Shown here piece after piece: positions 1 through 5,653 of a DNA stretch of 5,855 bases. A program made the translations under genes and the position numbers. Position 1 is the stretch's first letter. Every line of letters begins with the position of its first letter. Source of the stretch: Alphaproteobacteria bacterium (lineage in GTDB: Bacteria; Pseudomonadota; Alphaproteobacteria; Micropepsales; Micropepsaceae). The notes below the pieces were generated by a model that was not told the origin of the DNA, did not search any database, and saw only the letters and a list, made by a program, of their open reading frames with translations. The stretch covers positions 1 through 5,855 of the forward strand of contig CANGRN010000115.1 in the NCBI GenBank assembly GCA_947455695.1, in the 5' to 3' direction.

Positions 1-1
1 G

Positions 2-214
2 CAGATGATGCCCGAACTGATGGCGAACAAGGATGTGGCGCTGGCTGGACCGGTGCCGGAAGTGTCTGGCGCCAGCGTGGACTTTGCCGGCGGCATCGCG
101 GCCGCCAGCAGGGACGCGGGGAATGCCCAGGCCTTTTTGAGCTTCATCACCGCGCCCGCGGCGGTCCCGATATGGAAAGCCCAGGGCGTCACAGCGATGG
201 GCGCCACCCCCTAG
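2..214 (+). CDS. Periplasmic substrate-binding protein of ABC-transporter type (ModA-like/SBP_bac_11), C-terminal fragment
   Basis: The reading frame is open from the left edge to the TAG at 212-214, so only the last 70 or so residues are present and the true start lies upstream. The fragment has the layout of the C-terminal part of extracellular solute-binding proteins of the molybdate-binding-like (SBP_bac_11) superfamily: a strand with 'VALAGPVPE', a short linker, 'FAGGIAAASRDAGNAQAFL', and the closing 'KAQGVTAMG' segment. In this family that order is a hinge strand, an Ala-rich helix and a terminal G-x-x-x-x-G-like motif. Such proteins bind a small anion or organic solute in the periplasm. 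The ligand cannot be told from this piece, and many relatives annotated as molybdate binders probably are not. The next gene starts 128 bases downstream with its own ribosome site, so an operon is possible but not shown. Confidence 0.7.
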   Translation, partial: QMMPELMANKDVALAGPVPEVSGASVDFAGGIAAASRDAGNAQAFLSFITAPAAVPIWKAQGVTAMGATP

Positions 215-342
215 CCGTCTGTTGCGGCGCACATTTTTTCGGCGGCCTGCCCCAGAATCGTGCGGAAAATCCATTTTTTATTGGCTCTTTCCAAGGTCCC
301 GGTTTGGTGCCTTAATGATGCGGCGCAGCAAAGGAGTTCGCG

Positions 343-771
343 ATGGGCCAGGAGCCGACCAGCACCTTCTTCAGCCATGTCAAACCGGGCGATACCGAAT
401 TCAAGCGCGGCGGCTTGCGCGACTTCTTCCTGTACCGTGATCTGGGCATCGCCGGCGCCACCAACGGCAAGGTGATCGCCCATCTGGTGAAGGCCAATGA
501 ACCGCCCACCAAAGGCACCGGCTGGCATTATCACGTCTGCGACTTCCAGATCGTGGTGATGATGAAGGGCTGGGCCAAGTTCATGTACGAGGACAAGGTC
601 ACCCTCGTCGAAGAAGGCGATGTGGTGCACCAGCGCCCCGGCATGGTGCACTACCTGTTCGATTACTCCCCCGACATGGAATATCTGGAAATCGTCTCGC
701 CGGCCGACTTCGGCTCGGAGCATGCCGAGGCACCCACCGACTTCATCCCGGAGCCCACACCATGGAAGTGA
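343..771 (+). CDS. Small single-domain cupin protein
   Basis: A 142-residue protein that is almost entirely one cupin beta-barrel. Motif 1 is near residues 60-76: His62-x-His64, then Asp67/Gln69 where the usual metal-ligand Glu is expected, ending at Gly76. Motif 2 is near residues 92-103: Gly92, Pro99-Gly100 and the last ligand His103. Three histidines therefore remain to hold a divalent metal, with Gln69 or Asp67 as a possible fourth ligand. There is no signal peptide or membrane segment, so it should be cytoplasmic. The ATG at 343 is supported by AAGGAG at 331-336, six bases upstream. The segments around 'KGWAKFMY' and 'HYLFDYSPDMEYLEI' resemble a cupin family common in rhizobia and relatives, for which I know no assigned reaction. 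The substrate cannot be inferred. The stop lies one base from the stop of the convergent glycoside hydrolase. Confidence 0.88.
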   Translation: MGQEPTSTFFSHVKPGDTEFKRGGLRDFFLYRDLGIAGATNGKVIAHLVKANEPPTKGTGWHYHVCDFQIVVMMKGWAKFMYEDKVTLVEEGDVVHQRPGMVHYLFDYSPDMEYLEIVSPADFGSEHAEAPTDFIPEPTPWK

Positions 772-772
772 T

Positions 773-1900
773 CTATTCGGCTGGCACGATGGTTTTGGGC
801 GCCGCGCTCAGCCTTTTTATGATGGCGATCTCGCGCGCCCGGTACGCCGTACCGTCGGCGCGGAAGATATCGTGGAACCACAGGGTCGGCGGCCGCAGGG
901 TATAAGGCCGCTGCCAGCTGTCCCAGGGCATGTCGGTCTGGGTCTTGCCGTTGACGAAGCCCCAATTGATCATGCCGACGTTGCGCTTCTTGCCGATGGG
1001 CAGGATGGCATCGAAGGTCGAGCCTGCGCCCCGCGCCATATATTCGGTGCAGATGACGGGACGGCCATAGGTCTCCAGCGATTTCGCCCGCGCCTCGAAG
1101 GTTTCCGGCCAGCTGTAATCGTGGAAGCTGATCACGTCGGACTGGGTAAGCTGGGTCTTCTCCACGCTGTTGAGGCTGGCCAGGTTCTCCCAGTGATCGT
1201 GATGCCAGATGCCGCTGGTCAGCGGCTGTGACGGATCGGCCGAGCGCGCCCATTCGAATACCTTCGGCAGCAGGAAGGCGACCTGATCGTAACGCGCCTG
1301 GCTGGTGTCCTGATAGGAGCTGCCATTAGTGTTGTCAGGCTCGTTCCACACATCCCAGCCCAGGATGCGATCGTCGTGCGCGAAGGCGCCGACCACGCCC
1401 TTCACAAAGGCTTCCAGCCGCGCATATTGCGCTGGGTCCGCCAGCGACTTGGCGCCGGGCGATTGCACCCAGCCGGAATTGTGCACGCCGGGGATCGGCG
1501 GATGCTGGGGGCCAAGCTTGTAGTTGGGGTCCCAGCAGCTGTCGAACAGCACGAACAGCGGCTTGATGCCGTGTTTGGCGCTGATCGCCAGGAAGGTGTC
1601 CATGCGCTTCTTGAAGCCGGCCGCGTCCTGCGCCCACAGCGCGTCATGCAGGAACACCCGCATGGTGGTCATGCCCAGGCCCTGCGCCCAGCCCAGCTCC
1701 TTGTTGATCTGGGCCGGATTGAAGCTGTCTGCTTGCCACATCTCCAGCTGGTTGATGGCGTCGGCGGGAATATAGTTGCTGCCCACCAGCCATTTCTGCT
1801 TGCCGTACCAGGCGTTGGCCTGGTCCTTGGTCCAGACCTCGCGCGCATTCGCAGGCGCTGCCAGCGCCAGCAGCGCCAGGCACAAAAGAAATTTCCTCAT
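773..1900 (-). CDS. Secreted glycoside hydrolase, GH5-like (clan GH-A) TIM barrel
   Basis: A 375-residue exported enzyme. Residues 1-19 form a Sec signal peptide: MRK, a hydrophobic Leu/Ala core, then Ala-Asn-Ala before Arg20. The rest fits a clan GH-A (beta/alpha)8 barrel. Strand 4 ends in Trp185-Asn186-Glu187-Pro188 with the acid/base Glu187. His260-x-Tyr262 is the usual strand-6 motif. Strand 7 carries Cys-Thr-Glu286, the likely nucleophile, and Trp313 matches the strand-8 substrate-stacking Trp. The retaining machinery looks complete. Proteins like this are variously labelled GH5, cellulase or 1,4-beta-xylanase; the polysaccharide cannot be decided from sequence by eye. I chose the ATG at 1900 over an in-frame TTG at 1918 because a G-rich SD (1904-1912) lies just upstream of the ATG and the signal peptide begins cleanly there. 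It is the last gene of the minus-strand operon, 23 bases after the small 83-residue gene. Confidence 0.87.
   Translation of the reverse strand: MRKFLLCLALLALAAPANAREVWTKDQANAWYGKQKWLVGSNYIPADAINQLEMWQADSFNPAQINKELGWAQGLGMTTMRVFLHDALWAQDAAGFKKRMDTFLAISAKHGIKPLFVLFDSCWDPNYKLGPQHPPIPGVHNSGWVQSPGAKSLADPAQYARLEAFVKGVVGAFAHDDRILGWDVWNEPDNTNGSSYQDTSQARYDQVAFLLPKVFEWARSADPSQPLTSGIWHHDHWENLASLNSVEKTQLTQSDVISFHDYSWPETFEARAKSLETYGRPVICTEYMARGAGSTFDAILPIGKKRNVGMINWGFVNGKTQTDMPWDSWQRPYTLRPPTLWFHDIFRADGTAYRAREIAIIKRLSAAPKTIVPAE
797..818 (+). terminator. Weak possible terminator for the cupin gene, inside the 3' end of the hydrolase gene
   Basis: GGGCG (797-801), loop CCG, CGCTC (805-809) can form a five-pair stem with one G-T pair, followed four bases later by five T (814-818). 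It begins 26 bases after the cupin stop and lies antisense to the last codons of the glycoside hydrolase. The stem is short and the T-tract is not directly attached. Confidence 0.22.
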
Positions 1901-1923
1901 CAGTTCCCCCCCAAACAATTTTC

Positions 1924-2175
1924 TTATGGAATACGCGGGTCTTCGCCCGTGTGCGCCCGGCGGATAGCGTCCTTCAGCCTGGGATCAAGCTTGGCGGAAT
2001 CCAGGATCACCTTCTCGGCTTCGGCATCCTTGATGGCGCTGAAGGGGATTTCGAAATCGCCGGCATTCTCGACATAGACCACCAGCTCGTTCTTGCGGAC
2101 CTGGCGCACGGCGCCGAAGCTCTTCTCCCCATCATGCAGGAATACGTCAAAGCCTTCGCGGATTTTCTCGTGCAT
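1924..2175 (-). CDS. Conserved small protein of unknown function (83 aa), PRC-barrel/DUF2171-like in look
   Basis: An 83-residue soluble protein without signal peptide, membrane segment or cysteine. Residues 5-50 alternate short hydrophobic strands and turns ('FDVFLHDGEKSFGAV', 'LVVYVENAGDFEIPFSAI'), suggesting a small beta-barrel like the PRC-barrel/DUF2171 group. The tail, residues 55-83, is a charged helix followed by 'HTGEDPRIP'. I recall similar short proteins in alphaproteobacteria but cannot name a family with certainty and know of no function. The start at ATG 2175 rather than an upstream in-frame codon is supported by GAGGA at 2180-2184, four bases before the ATG; the frame upstream of it would run through the neighbour's stop region. 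It is flanked in the same orientation by the UBP zinc-finger gene (20-base gap) and the glycoside hydrolase (23-base gap), so it is almost certainly co-transcribed with them. Confidence 0.75.
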   Translation of the reverse strand: MHEKIREGFDVFLHDGEKSFGAVRQVRKNELVVYVENAGDFEIPFSAIKDAEAEKVILDSAKLDPRLKDAIRRAHTGEDPRIP

Positions 2176-2195
2176 GGCGTCCTCTATAGGTGGGG

Positions 2196-2507
2196 CTAAT
2201 AGTAACGCGGAATGGGGCCGATCTGTGCCGTAACATTCGGGCCCAGATCGAACATCACTTCTTCGACATAGCACCAGCCCCAGCCCTCGGGGGGATCATA
2301 GCCCTCGATGATCGGATGCTTGGTGCGGTGGAAATGTTTGGTGGCATGCTTGCCGCGCGACTGGTCGCAGCAGCCGACATGGCCGCAGGTGCGGCAGACC
2401 CGCAGGTGAAACCATTCCCAGCCCAGGCCCAGGCATTCCTCGCAGCCCTTGCTGCCGGGCGTGACCTTTTGAATGGTGTCCAGATGGGCGCAGAAGTCCT
2501 GGCTCAT
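2196..2507 (-). CDS. UBP-type zinc-finger protein
   Basis: A 103-residue cytoplasmic protein that is essentially one ZnF-UBP domain, the fold used by eukaryotic deubiquitinases and HDAC6 to bind the C-terminal Gly-Gly of ubiquitin. Visible ligands in order are Cys6-x-His8, Cys22-x2-Cys25, Cys38-x2-Cys41, Cys46 or Cys47, His54, His58 and His64. Trp78-Cys79-Tyr80 aligns with the HDAC6 Trp-Cys-Tyr that lines the peptide pocket. The second Cys of that last pair seems to be replaced by Glu82, so one zinc site may be altered. The ATG (2505-2507) overlaps the TGA of the upstream flavoprotein gene (2504-2506) as ATGA, so translation is probably coupled. I recall stand-alone and fused ZnF-UBP domains beside such reductase-like proteins in other bacteria, which suggests a shared role. 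The ligand is unknown; bacteria of this kind are not expected to have ubiquitin. Confidence 0.9.
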   Translation of the reverse strand: MSQDFCAHLDTIQKVTPGSKGCEECLGLGWEWFHLRVCRTCGHVGCCDQSRGKHATKHFHRTKHPIIEGYDPPEGWGWCYVEEVMFDLGPNVTAQIGPIPRYY

Positions 2508-4165
2508 TGGGCGGCTTCCGCCATCGCGTTGCGCTGACGGGCGAGATAGGCATGGATGGCCGAGACCACGGTCGAACCTTCGCCCACCGCCGCCGCCACC
2601 CGCTTGACCGAGCCGCAGCGCACATCGCCCACCGCGAAGATGCCTTCGCGGTTGGTGGCCAGGAAATGGTCATTGCCCGCGCCGGTGACGACAAAGCCGT
2701 TATCGTCCAACGCGATGCCCGAACCGGCCAGCCAGTCGGTGTTGGGCTCGGCACCGATGAACGAAAACACATGCGCGATATCGCAGCTTTCTTCCTCGCC
2801 GCTGTCGCGGTTGCGGAAGCGCACTTTCTTCAGTGCGCCCTCTTCGCCTTCAAAGCCGCAAATCTCGGTGCGGGTCACCACTTCGACATTGGGCAGCGCG
2901 CGGATGCGGTCCACCAGATACTGGGACATGGTGCTTTCCAGGTCCTTGCCGCGCACCACCATCCAGAGCTTTTTCACCTTGCCCGCCAGGAACACCACGG
3001 CCTGACCCGCCGAATTGCCGGCGCCCGCCAGCGCCACGTCCTGCCCGGCGCACAGCCGCGTCTCCACGGCGCTGGCCCAGTAATGCACGCAGCTGCCTTC
3101 GAACTCCGACAGGTTGGGAATATCCAGGCGGCGATAGCGCGCGCCGCTGGCCAGCACCACGCTGCGCGCCTGCACGGTTTCACCATTACCTAGGGTGATC
3201 TGGAACGGCGAACCGCCCTGCGCCAAGGTCCTGCTTTCATCGGGAATGGCGATCTCGGCGCCGAACTTCTGCGCCTGGTTGTAGGCGCGCGCCATCAGAG
3301 CCAGCCCCGAAATGCCGGTGGGAAAGCCCAGGTAATTCTCGATGCGCGAAGAGGCGCCCGCCTGGCCGCCAAAGCTGCGGCAATCCAGCACCAGTGTCGA
3401 AAGCCCTTCGGAGGCGGCATAGACCGCCGCCGCCAGCCCCGCAGGGCCCGCACCGACAATGGCGGCGTCATAGATGGTTTCGGGATCGATGGAGCGCAGC
3501 AGGCCAATGCAGCGCGCCAGCTCGCTCTCGCTGGGATTGCGCAGGATGCGGCCATCGGGACACAGCACGATCGGCAGATGCTCGGTCTGGATGGCGAACC
3601 GGGCCTGCAGGGTCTGGGCGCAGCCGTCATTGACCGAATCCAGCGCACGGTGCGGATGGCCGTTGCGGGTGAGGAAATTTTCCAGCCGCAGCATGTCGCT
3701 GCTGCCGAATGGCCCGATCAGGATCGGGCCGGCCTGGCCCGCCTGCAAAAGGCCGACGCGGCGCAGGATCAGGGCGCGCATGATGCGCTCGCCCAGCTCG
3801 GCTTCCTGCACCAGCACGTCGCGCAAACGCTGCGCCGGCACGATGATGGCTTCCACTTCGCCTTCGGCATTGGCATCCACCAGCGCGGGGCGGTCGGACA
3901 GTTGTGCCAGTTCGCCCAGGAAGCTGCCGGGACCGTGGGTGACGATAGGCTCGCGCTGCGACACCGCTCCGCCCTGGCGCACCGCGATATTGCCCTTGAG
4001 AACAAAGGCCAGGCCGTCGGCCACTTCGCCCGCCTTCATGATCGGCGTGCCGCCGGCAAACGTGCGGACCTGGCCGAAGCGGCACAGGCGTGAAAAATCG
4101 TGATCGTCCAGATGCGGAAACATCTGGTGGCGGCGGGTGTCGATGACGGAAGCAGGTTCGGACAT
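2504..4165 (-). CDS. cNMP-binding-like/glutaredoxin-like/thioredoxin-reductase-like FAD-dependent oxidoreductase
   Basis: A 553-residue three-part protein. Residues 15-135 resemble a cyclic-nucleotide-binding (CRP-type) sensor domain, with 'GELAQLSDRPALVDA' at the position of the phosphate-binding cassette. Residues 147-222 look like a glutaredoxin fold (strand-helix at 148-168, 'LPIVLCPDGRIL' with Pro198) but have Ser-Ser where the CxxC should be. Residues 232-545 are thioredoxin-reductase-like: FAD Rossmann motif GAGPAG (238-243), 'GGQAG' (266-270), NADPH motif GAGNSA (381-386), and the FAD-closing Gly513-Asp514. The redox CxxC of classical thioredoxin reductase is Cys359-Val-His-Tyr362 here. 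It probably oxidises NAD(P)H through FAD, but electrons must leave by another route. The start at 4165 has only a weak GGGG upstream; Met15 has no better site. It is the first gene of the operon and is coupled to the zinc-finger gene. Confidence 0.9.
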   Translation of the reverse strand: MSEPASVIDTRRHQMFPHLDDHDFSRLCRFGQVRTFAGGTPIMKAGEVADGLAFVLKGNIAVRQGGAVSQREPIVTHGPGSFLGELAQLSDRPALVDANAEGEVEAIIVPAQRLRDVLVQEAELGERIMRALILRRVGLLQAGQAGPILIGPFGSSDMLRLENFLTRNGHPHRALDSVNDGCAQTLQARFAIQTEHLPIVLCPDGRILRNPSESELARCIGLLRSIDPETIYDAAIVGAGPAGLAAAVYAASEGLSTLVLDCRSFGGQAGASSRIENYLGFPTGISGLALMARAYNQAQKFGAEIAIPDESRTLAQGGSPFQITLGNGETVQARSVVLASGARYRRLDIPNLSEFEGSCVHYWASAVETRLCAGQDVALAGAGNSAGQAVVFLAGKVKKLWMVVRGKDLESTMSQYLVDRIRALPNVEVVTRTEICGFEGEEGALKKVRFRNRDSGEEESCDIAHVFSFIGAEPNTDWLAGSGIALDDNGFVVTGAGNDHFLATNREGIFAVGDVRCGSVKRVAAAVGEGSTVVSAIHAYLARQRNAMAEAAQ

Positions 4166-4192
4166 GGCCCCAGCGTACCGCAGCCCTTCAAC

Positions 4193-4217
4193 GGAACGCT
4201 AGCTGCGCCTTTGCCTT
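4193..4217 (+). promoter_or_regulatory. Possible EcfG-type (general stress) promoter for the DUF3309 gene
   Basis: GGAAC at 4193-4197 is followed after 16 bases by CCTT (4214-4217), one mismatch from the GGAAC-N16/17-CGTT pattern known for EcfG sigma factors in alphaproteobacteria. It would give a leader of about 40 bases. A second GGAAC (4228-4232) has no partner at the right distance. Such short motifs occur by chance, so this is weak. Confidence 0.25.
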
Positions 4218-4257
4218 GAACTTAGGCGGAACTGGCGCGTTACCCCCAAATAATAAA

Positions 4258-4268
4258 GGGAGAATCCC
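4258..4268 (+). promoter_or_regulatory. SD of the DUF3309 gene inside a mini-hairpin
   Basis: The SD GGGAG is part of GGGA-GAA-TCCC, a four-base-pair stem with a three-base loop whose last base touches the ATG. An upstream CCCCC (4243-4247) could pair with the same GGG. The SD role is clear; regulation by folding is a guess. Confidence 0.45.
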
Positions 4269-4424
4269 ATGCTGCGCCTGATATTGCTGATCGTGCTGAT
4301 CCTTGCGGTCCTGGGATCTGTGCCCATGTGGGGCTATTCCTCCGGCTGGGGCTATGGCCCGTCCGGCGGATTGGGCCTTGTCCTGCTGATCGTACTGATC
4401 CTGATCCTGCTGGGACGGATCTAG
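4269..4424 (+). CDS. DUF3309 family small membrane protein (51 aa)
   Basis: A 51-residue protein that is nearly all membrane: one hydrophobic segment (residues 2-15), a short 'WGYSSGWGYGPSGGLG' loop rich in Trp, Tyr and Gly, and a second hydrophobic segment (36-49) ending in 'LGRI'. This helix-loop-helix with the 'WGYGPSGG' loop and terminal Gly-Arg-Ile is the signature of DUF3309, small inner-membrane proteins widespread in proteobacteria with no known function. The start is fixed by GGGAG at 4258-4262, six bases before ATG. It diverges from the flavoprotein operon (103 bases between starts) and its TAG overlaps the stop of the convergent esterase gene in a shared CTAG. Topology (both ends on the same side) is inferred. 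The family call is firm; any role, for example in envelope stress, is not shown by the sequence. Confidence 0.9.
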   Translation: MLRLILLIVLILAVLGSVPMWGYSSGWGYGPSGGLGLVLLIVLILILLGRI

Positions 4425-5545
4425 CGCAGAAGACCCGCAGCCTTCAGCGCGCGGCGGATCAGGCCTTCCACCACTTGCGCCTGCGGGGGCTGGGCGGATT
4501 GCGGCGCCAGCACCTCTTCGATTTGCGGCAGCACCGGCTGCGGCGAAGGCGGCATGCGTGCCGGGGCCGGCTTGGGCCTGGAGGCCGCCGCCGGGATCAA
4601 TCCCCAGAACTCCGCGATGCGGCGGGTGGAGGAAATGCCGGTATCGATGATGAAGGGCCCGGGCTGGCCCACATCGGTCGAGTCGATCGGCGTGCCATGA
4701 CCAAGGGCCTGCAGGGTATAGACCTCCAGCCGGCTGTCCCAGCGCAGGCGAACCGCGCCGTCCACCATTTCCTGCCTGGCGGCGGCGAGCGAAAGCTCGT
4801 GCAGATCGGCCCATTGCGCCACGCTGGCCTGGGCGTTGCTGATATTCACGACCATGTCGGCGGCGCCGTGCCAGATGGAGATGCGGGGCCAGGGACCGCG
4901 ATAATCCGATGCCGCGCGCGCCGCATCGCCCCACTGCTGCGGCGTTTTCAAAGGCGCAGTCCGCATGCTTTCCAGCGCGTCGCGCACATTGGCGGCCGCA
5001 CCGAAGGGGAGCCCGGCGATGATTGCGCCGCCGGCAAACCGTTCGGGATAATTGGCCAGCATCACCGAGGCCATCGCCCCGCCGGCCGACAGTCCGGTGA
5101 TGAAGACCCGGCCCGCATCGAGCCGGTGAGTTTCGATCACGGTCTGGATCATGGCGGCGATGGAGGCTGCTTCGCCCTGGCCGCGGGTAATGTCTTCCGG
5201 GTTGAACCAGTTGAAACAGGTATTGGGGTTGTTGACCGCCTTCTGCTCGGGCGCCAGCACGGCAAAGCCGAGGCTGTCGGCCAACTGGCACCAGCCCGCC
5301 CCCTGGTCATAACCGGCCGCGGTCTGGCCGCAGCCATGCAGCACCACCACCAAGGGCGCACCGGCCTTCAGGCCGCGCGGCAGATAGCGGAACATGCGCA
5401 GGTTGCCGGGATTGGGCGCGAACGGCGCTTCGGCCAGCGGGGTCACCCGCGGGGTGGCGCGGGGCGTGAGGGGGTTGGTCTTCACCCCGAGGCCAAATCC
5501 ATCAAACCGCATCAGCGCCACCAGTTTCCGCCACATATCGGCCAT
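4421..5545 (-). CDS. PHB depolymerase family serine esterase (alpha/beta hydrolase)
   Basis: A 374-residue alpha/beta hydrolase of the esterase_phd/PHB-depolymerase family. Oxyanion-hole motif His70-Gly71-Cys72; nucleophile elbow Gly151-Leu-Ser153-Ala-Gly155; acid Asp230 within 'IWHGAADMVVN'; His283 in 'LGHGTPID'. The triad Ser153-Asp230-His283 looks intact. Relatives hydrolyse polyhydroxybutyrate, feruloyl or acetyl esters; which applies here cannot be decided. The N-terminus is amphipathic ('MADMWRKLVALMRFDGFG') and is not a Sec or Tat signal, so the protein may be intracellular or exported by another route. Residues 322-356 are a Pro/Ala/Gln linker followed by a basic amphipathic helix (357-374), absent from a minimal catalytic domain. 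The ATG at 5545 has no SD; a CATAAT lies six bases upstream, suggesting a leaderless message. It shares its stop region with the convergent DUF3309 gene. Confidence 0.9.
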   Translation of the reverse strand: MADMWRKLVALMRFDGFGLGVKTNPLTPRATPRVTPLAEAPFAPNPGNLRMFRYLPRGLKAGAPLVVVLHGCGQTAAGYDQGAGWCQLADSLGFAVLAPEQKAVNNPNTCFNWFNPEDITRGQGEAASIAAMIQTVIETHRLDAGRVFITGLSAGGAMASVMLANYPERFAGGAIIAGLPFGAAANVRDALESMRTAPLKTPQQWGDAARAASDYRGPWPRISIWHGAADMVVNISNAQASVAQWADLHELSLAAARQEMVDGAVRLRWDSRLEVYTLQALGHGTPIDSTDVGQPGPFIIDTGISSTRRIAEFWGLIPAAASRPKPAPARMPPSPQPVLPQIEEVLAPQSAQPPQAQVVEGLIRRALKAAGLLR

Positions 5546-5551
5546 CCAGAT

Positions 5552-5557
5552 ATTATG
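5552..5557 (-). promoter_or_regulatory. Candidate -10 element giving a leaderless esterase mRNA
   Basis: CATAAT on the minus strand differs from TATAAT at one base and lies six bases before the ATG at 5545, so transcription would begin at or next to the start codon. No SD is present before this ATG, Met4 or Met12. The -35 is poor: CTTGTA at 5573-5578 with a 15-base spacer. Confidence 0.35.
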
Positions 5558-5653
5558 GTGCAGTGCAGCAATTACAAGGCCCGCGAGACGGCATCGGCGC
5601 TTTTGCAGTCCTCATTTCACCCAACCTTTACCAAAAACCGCGCTTTGCTGCTG

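Noticed and set aside
214..239. Possible terminator after the substrate-binding protein: GCCG (214-217), CGGC (225-228), then six T (234-239)
   Set aside because: Only a four-pair stem, and the T-run is five bases away; too weak to call.
288..316. Sigma-70-like boxes before the cupin: TTTCCA (288-293), 17-base spacer, CTTAAT (311-316)
   Set aside because: Each box matches only four of six consensus positions; likely chance. Nothing else stands out in 215-342 besides the SD.
211..723. Minus-strand 170-codon frame opposite the cupin gene
   Set aside because: Composition is His/Val/Ala-rich as expected of an antisense shadow; the plus-strand cupin has clear motifs and an SD.
762..905. Plus-strand 47-codon frame with a hydrophobic stretch, starting within the cupin's last codons (ATG 762)
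   Set aside because: It lies almost fully antisense to the hydrolase 3' end, has no SD, and its C-terminal half looks random; the hydrophobic run follows from the opposite-strand codons.
1376..2077. Plus-strand 233-codon frame opposite the hydrolase and the 83-residue gene
   Set aside because: It spans two genes with clear SDs on the other strand and shows no domain.
2507..3193. Plus-strand 228-codon frame opposite the flavoprotein
   Set aside because: No recognisable motif or SD; long antisense frames are expected in GC-rich codon-biased genes.
4249..4254. AATAAT resembling a -10 box before the DUF3309 gene
   Set aside because: Its transcription start would fall inside the SD, and no -35 lies at the right distance.
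4188..5291. Minus-strand 367-codon frame overlapping the esterase in another frame and crossing the DUF3309 gene
   Set aside because: Arg/Gly/Pro-rich low-information translation, and it conflicts with two well-supported genes.
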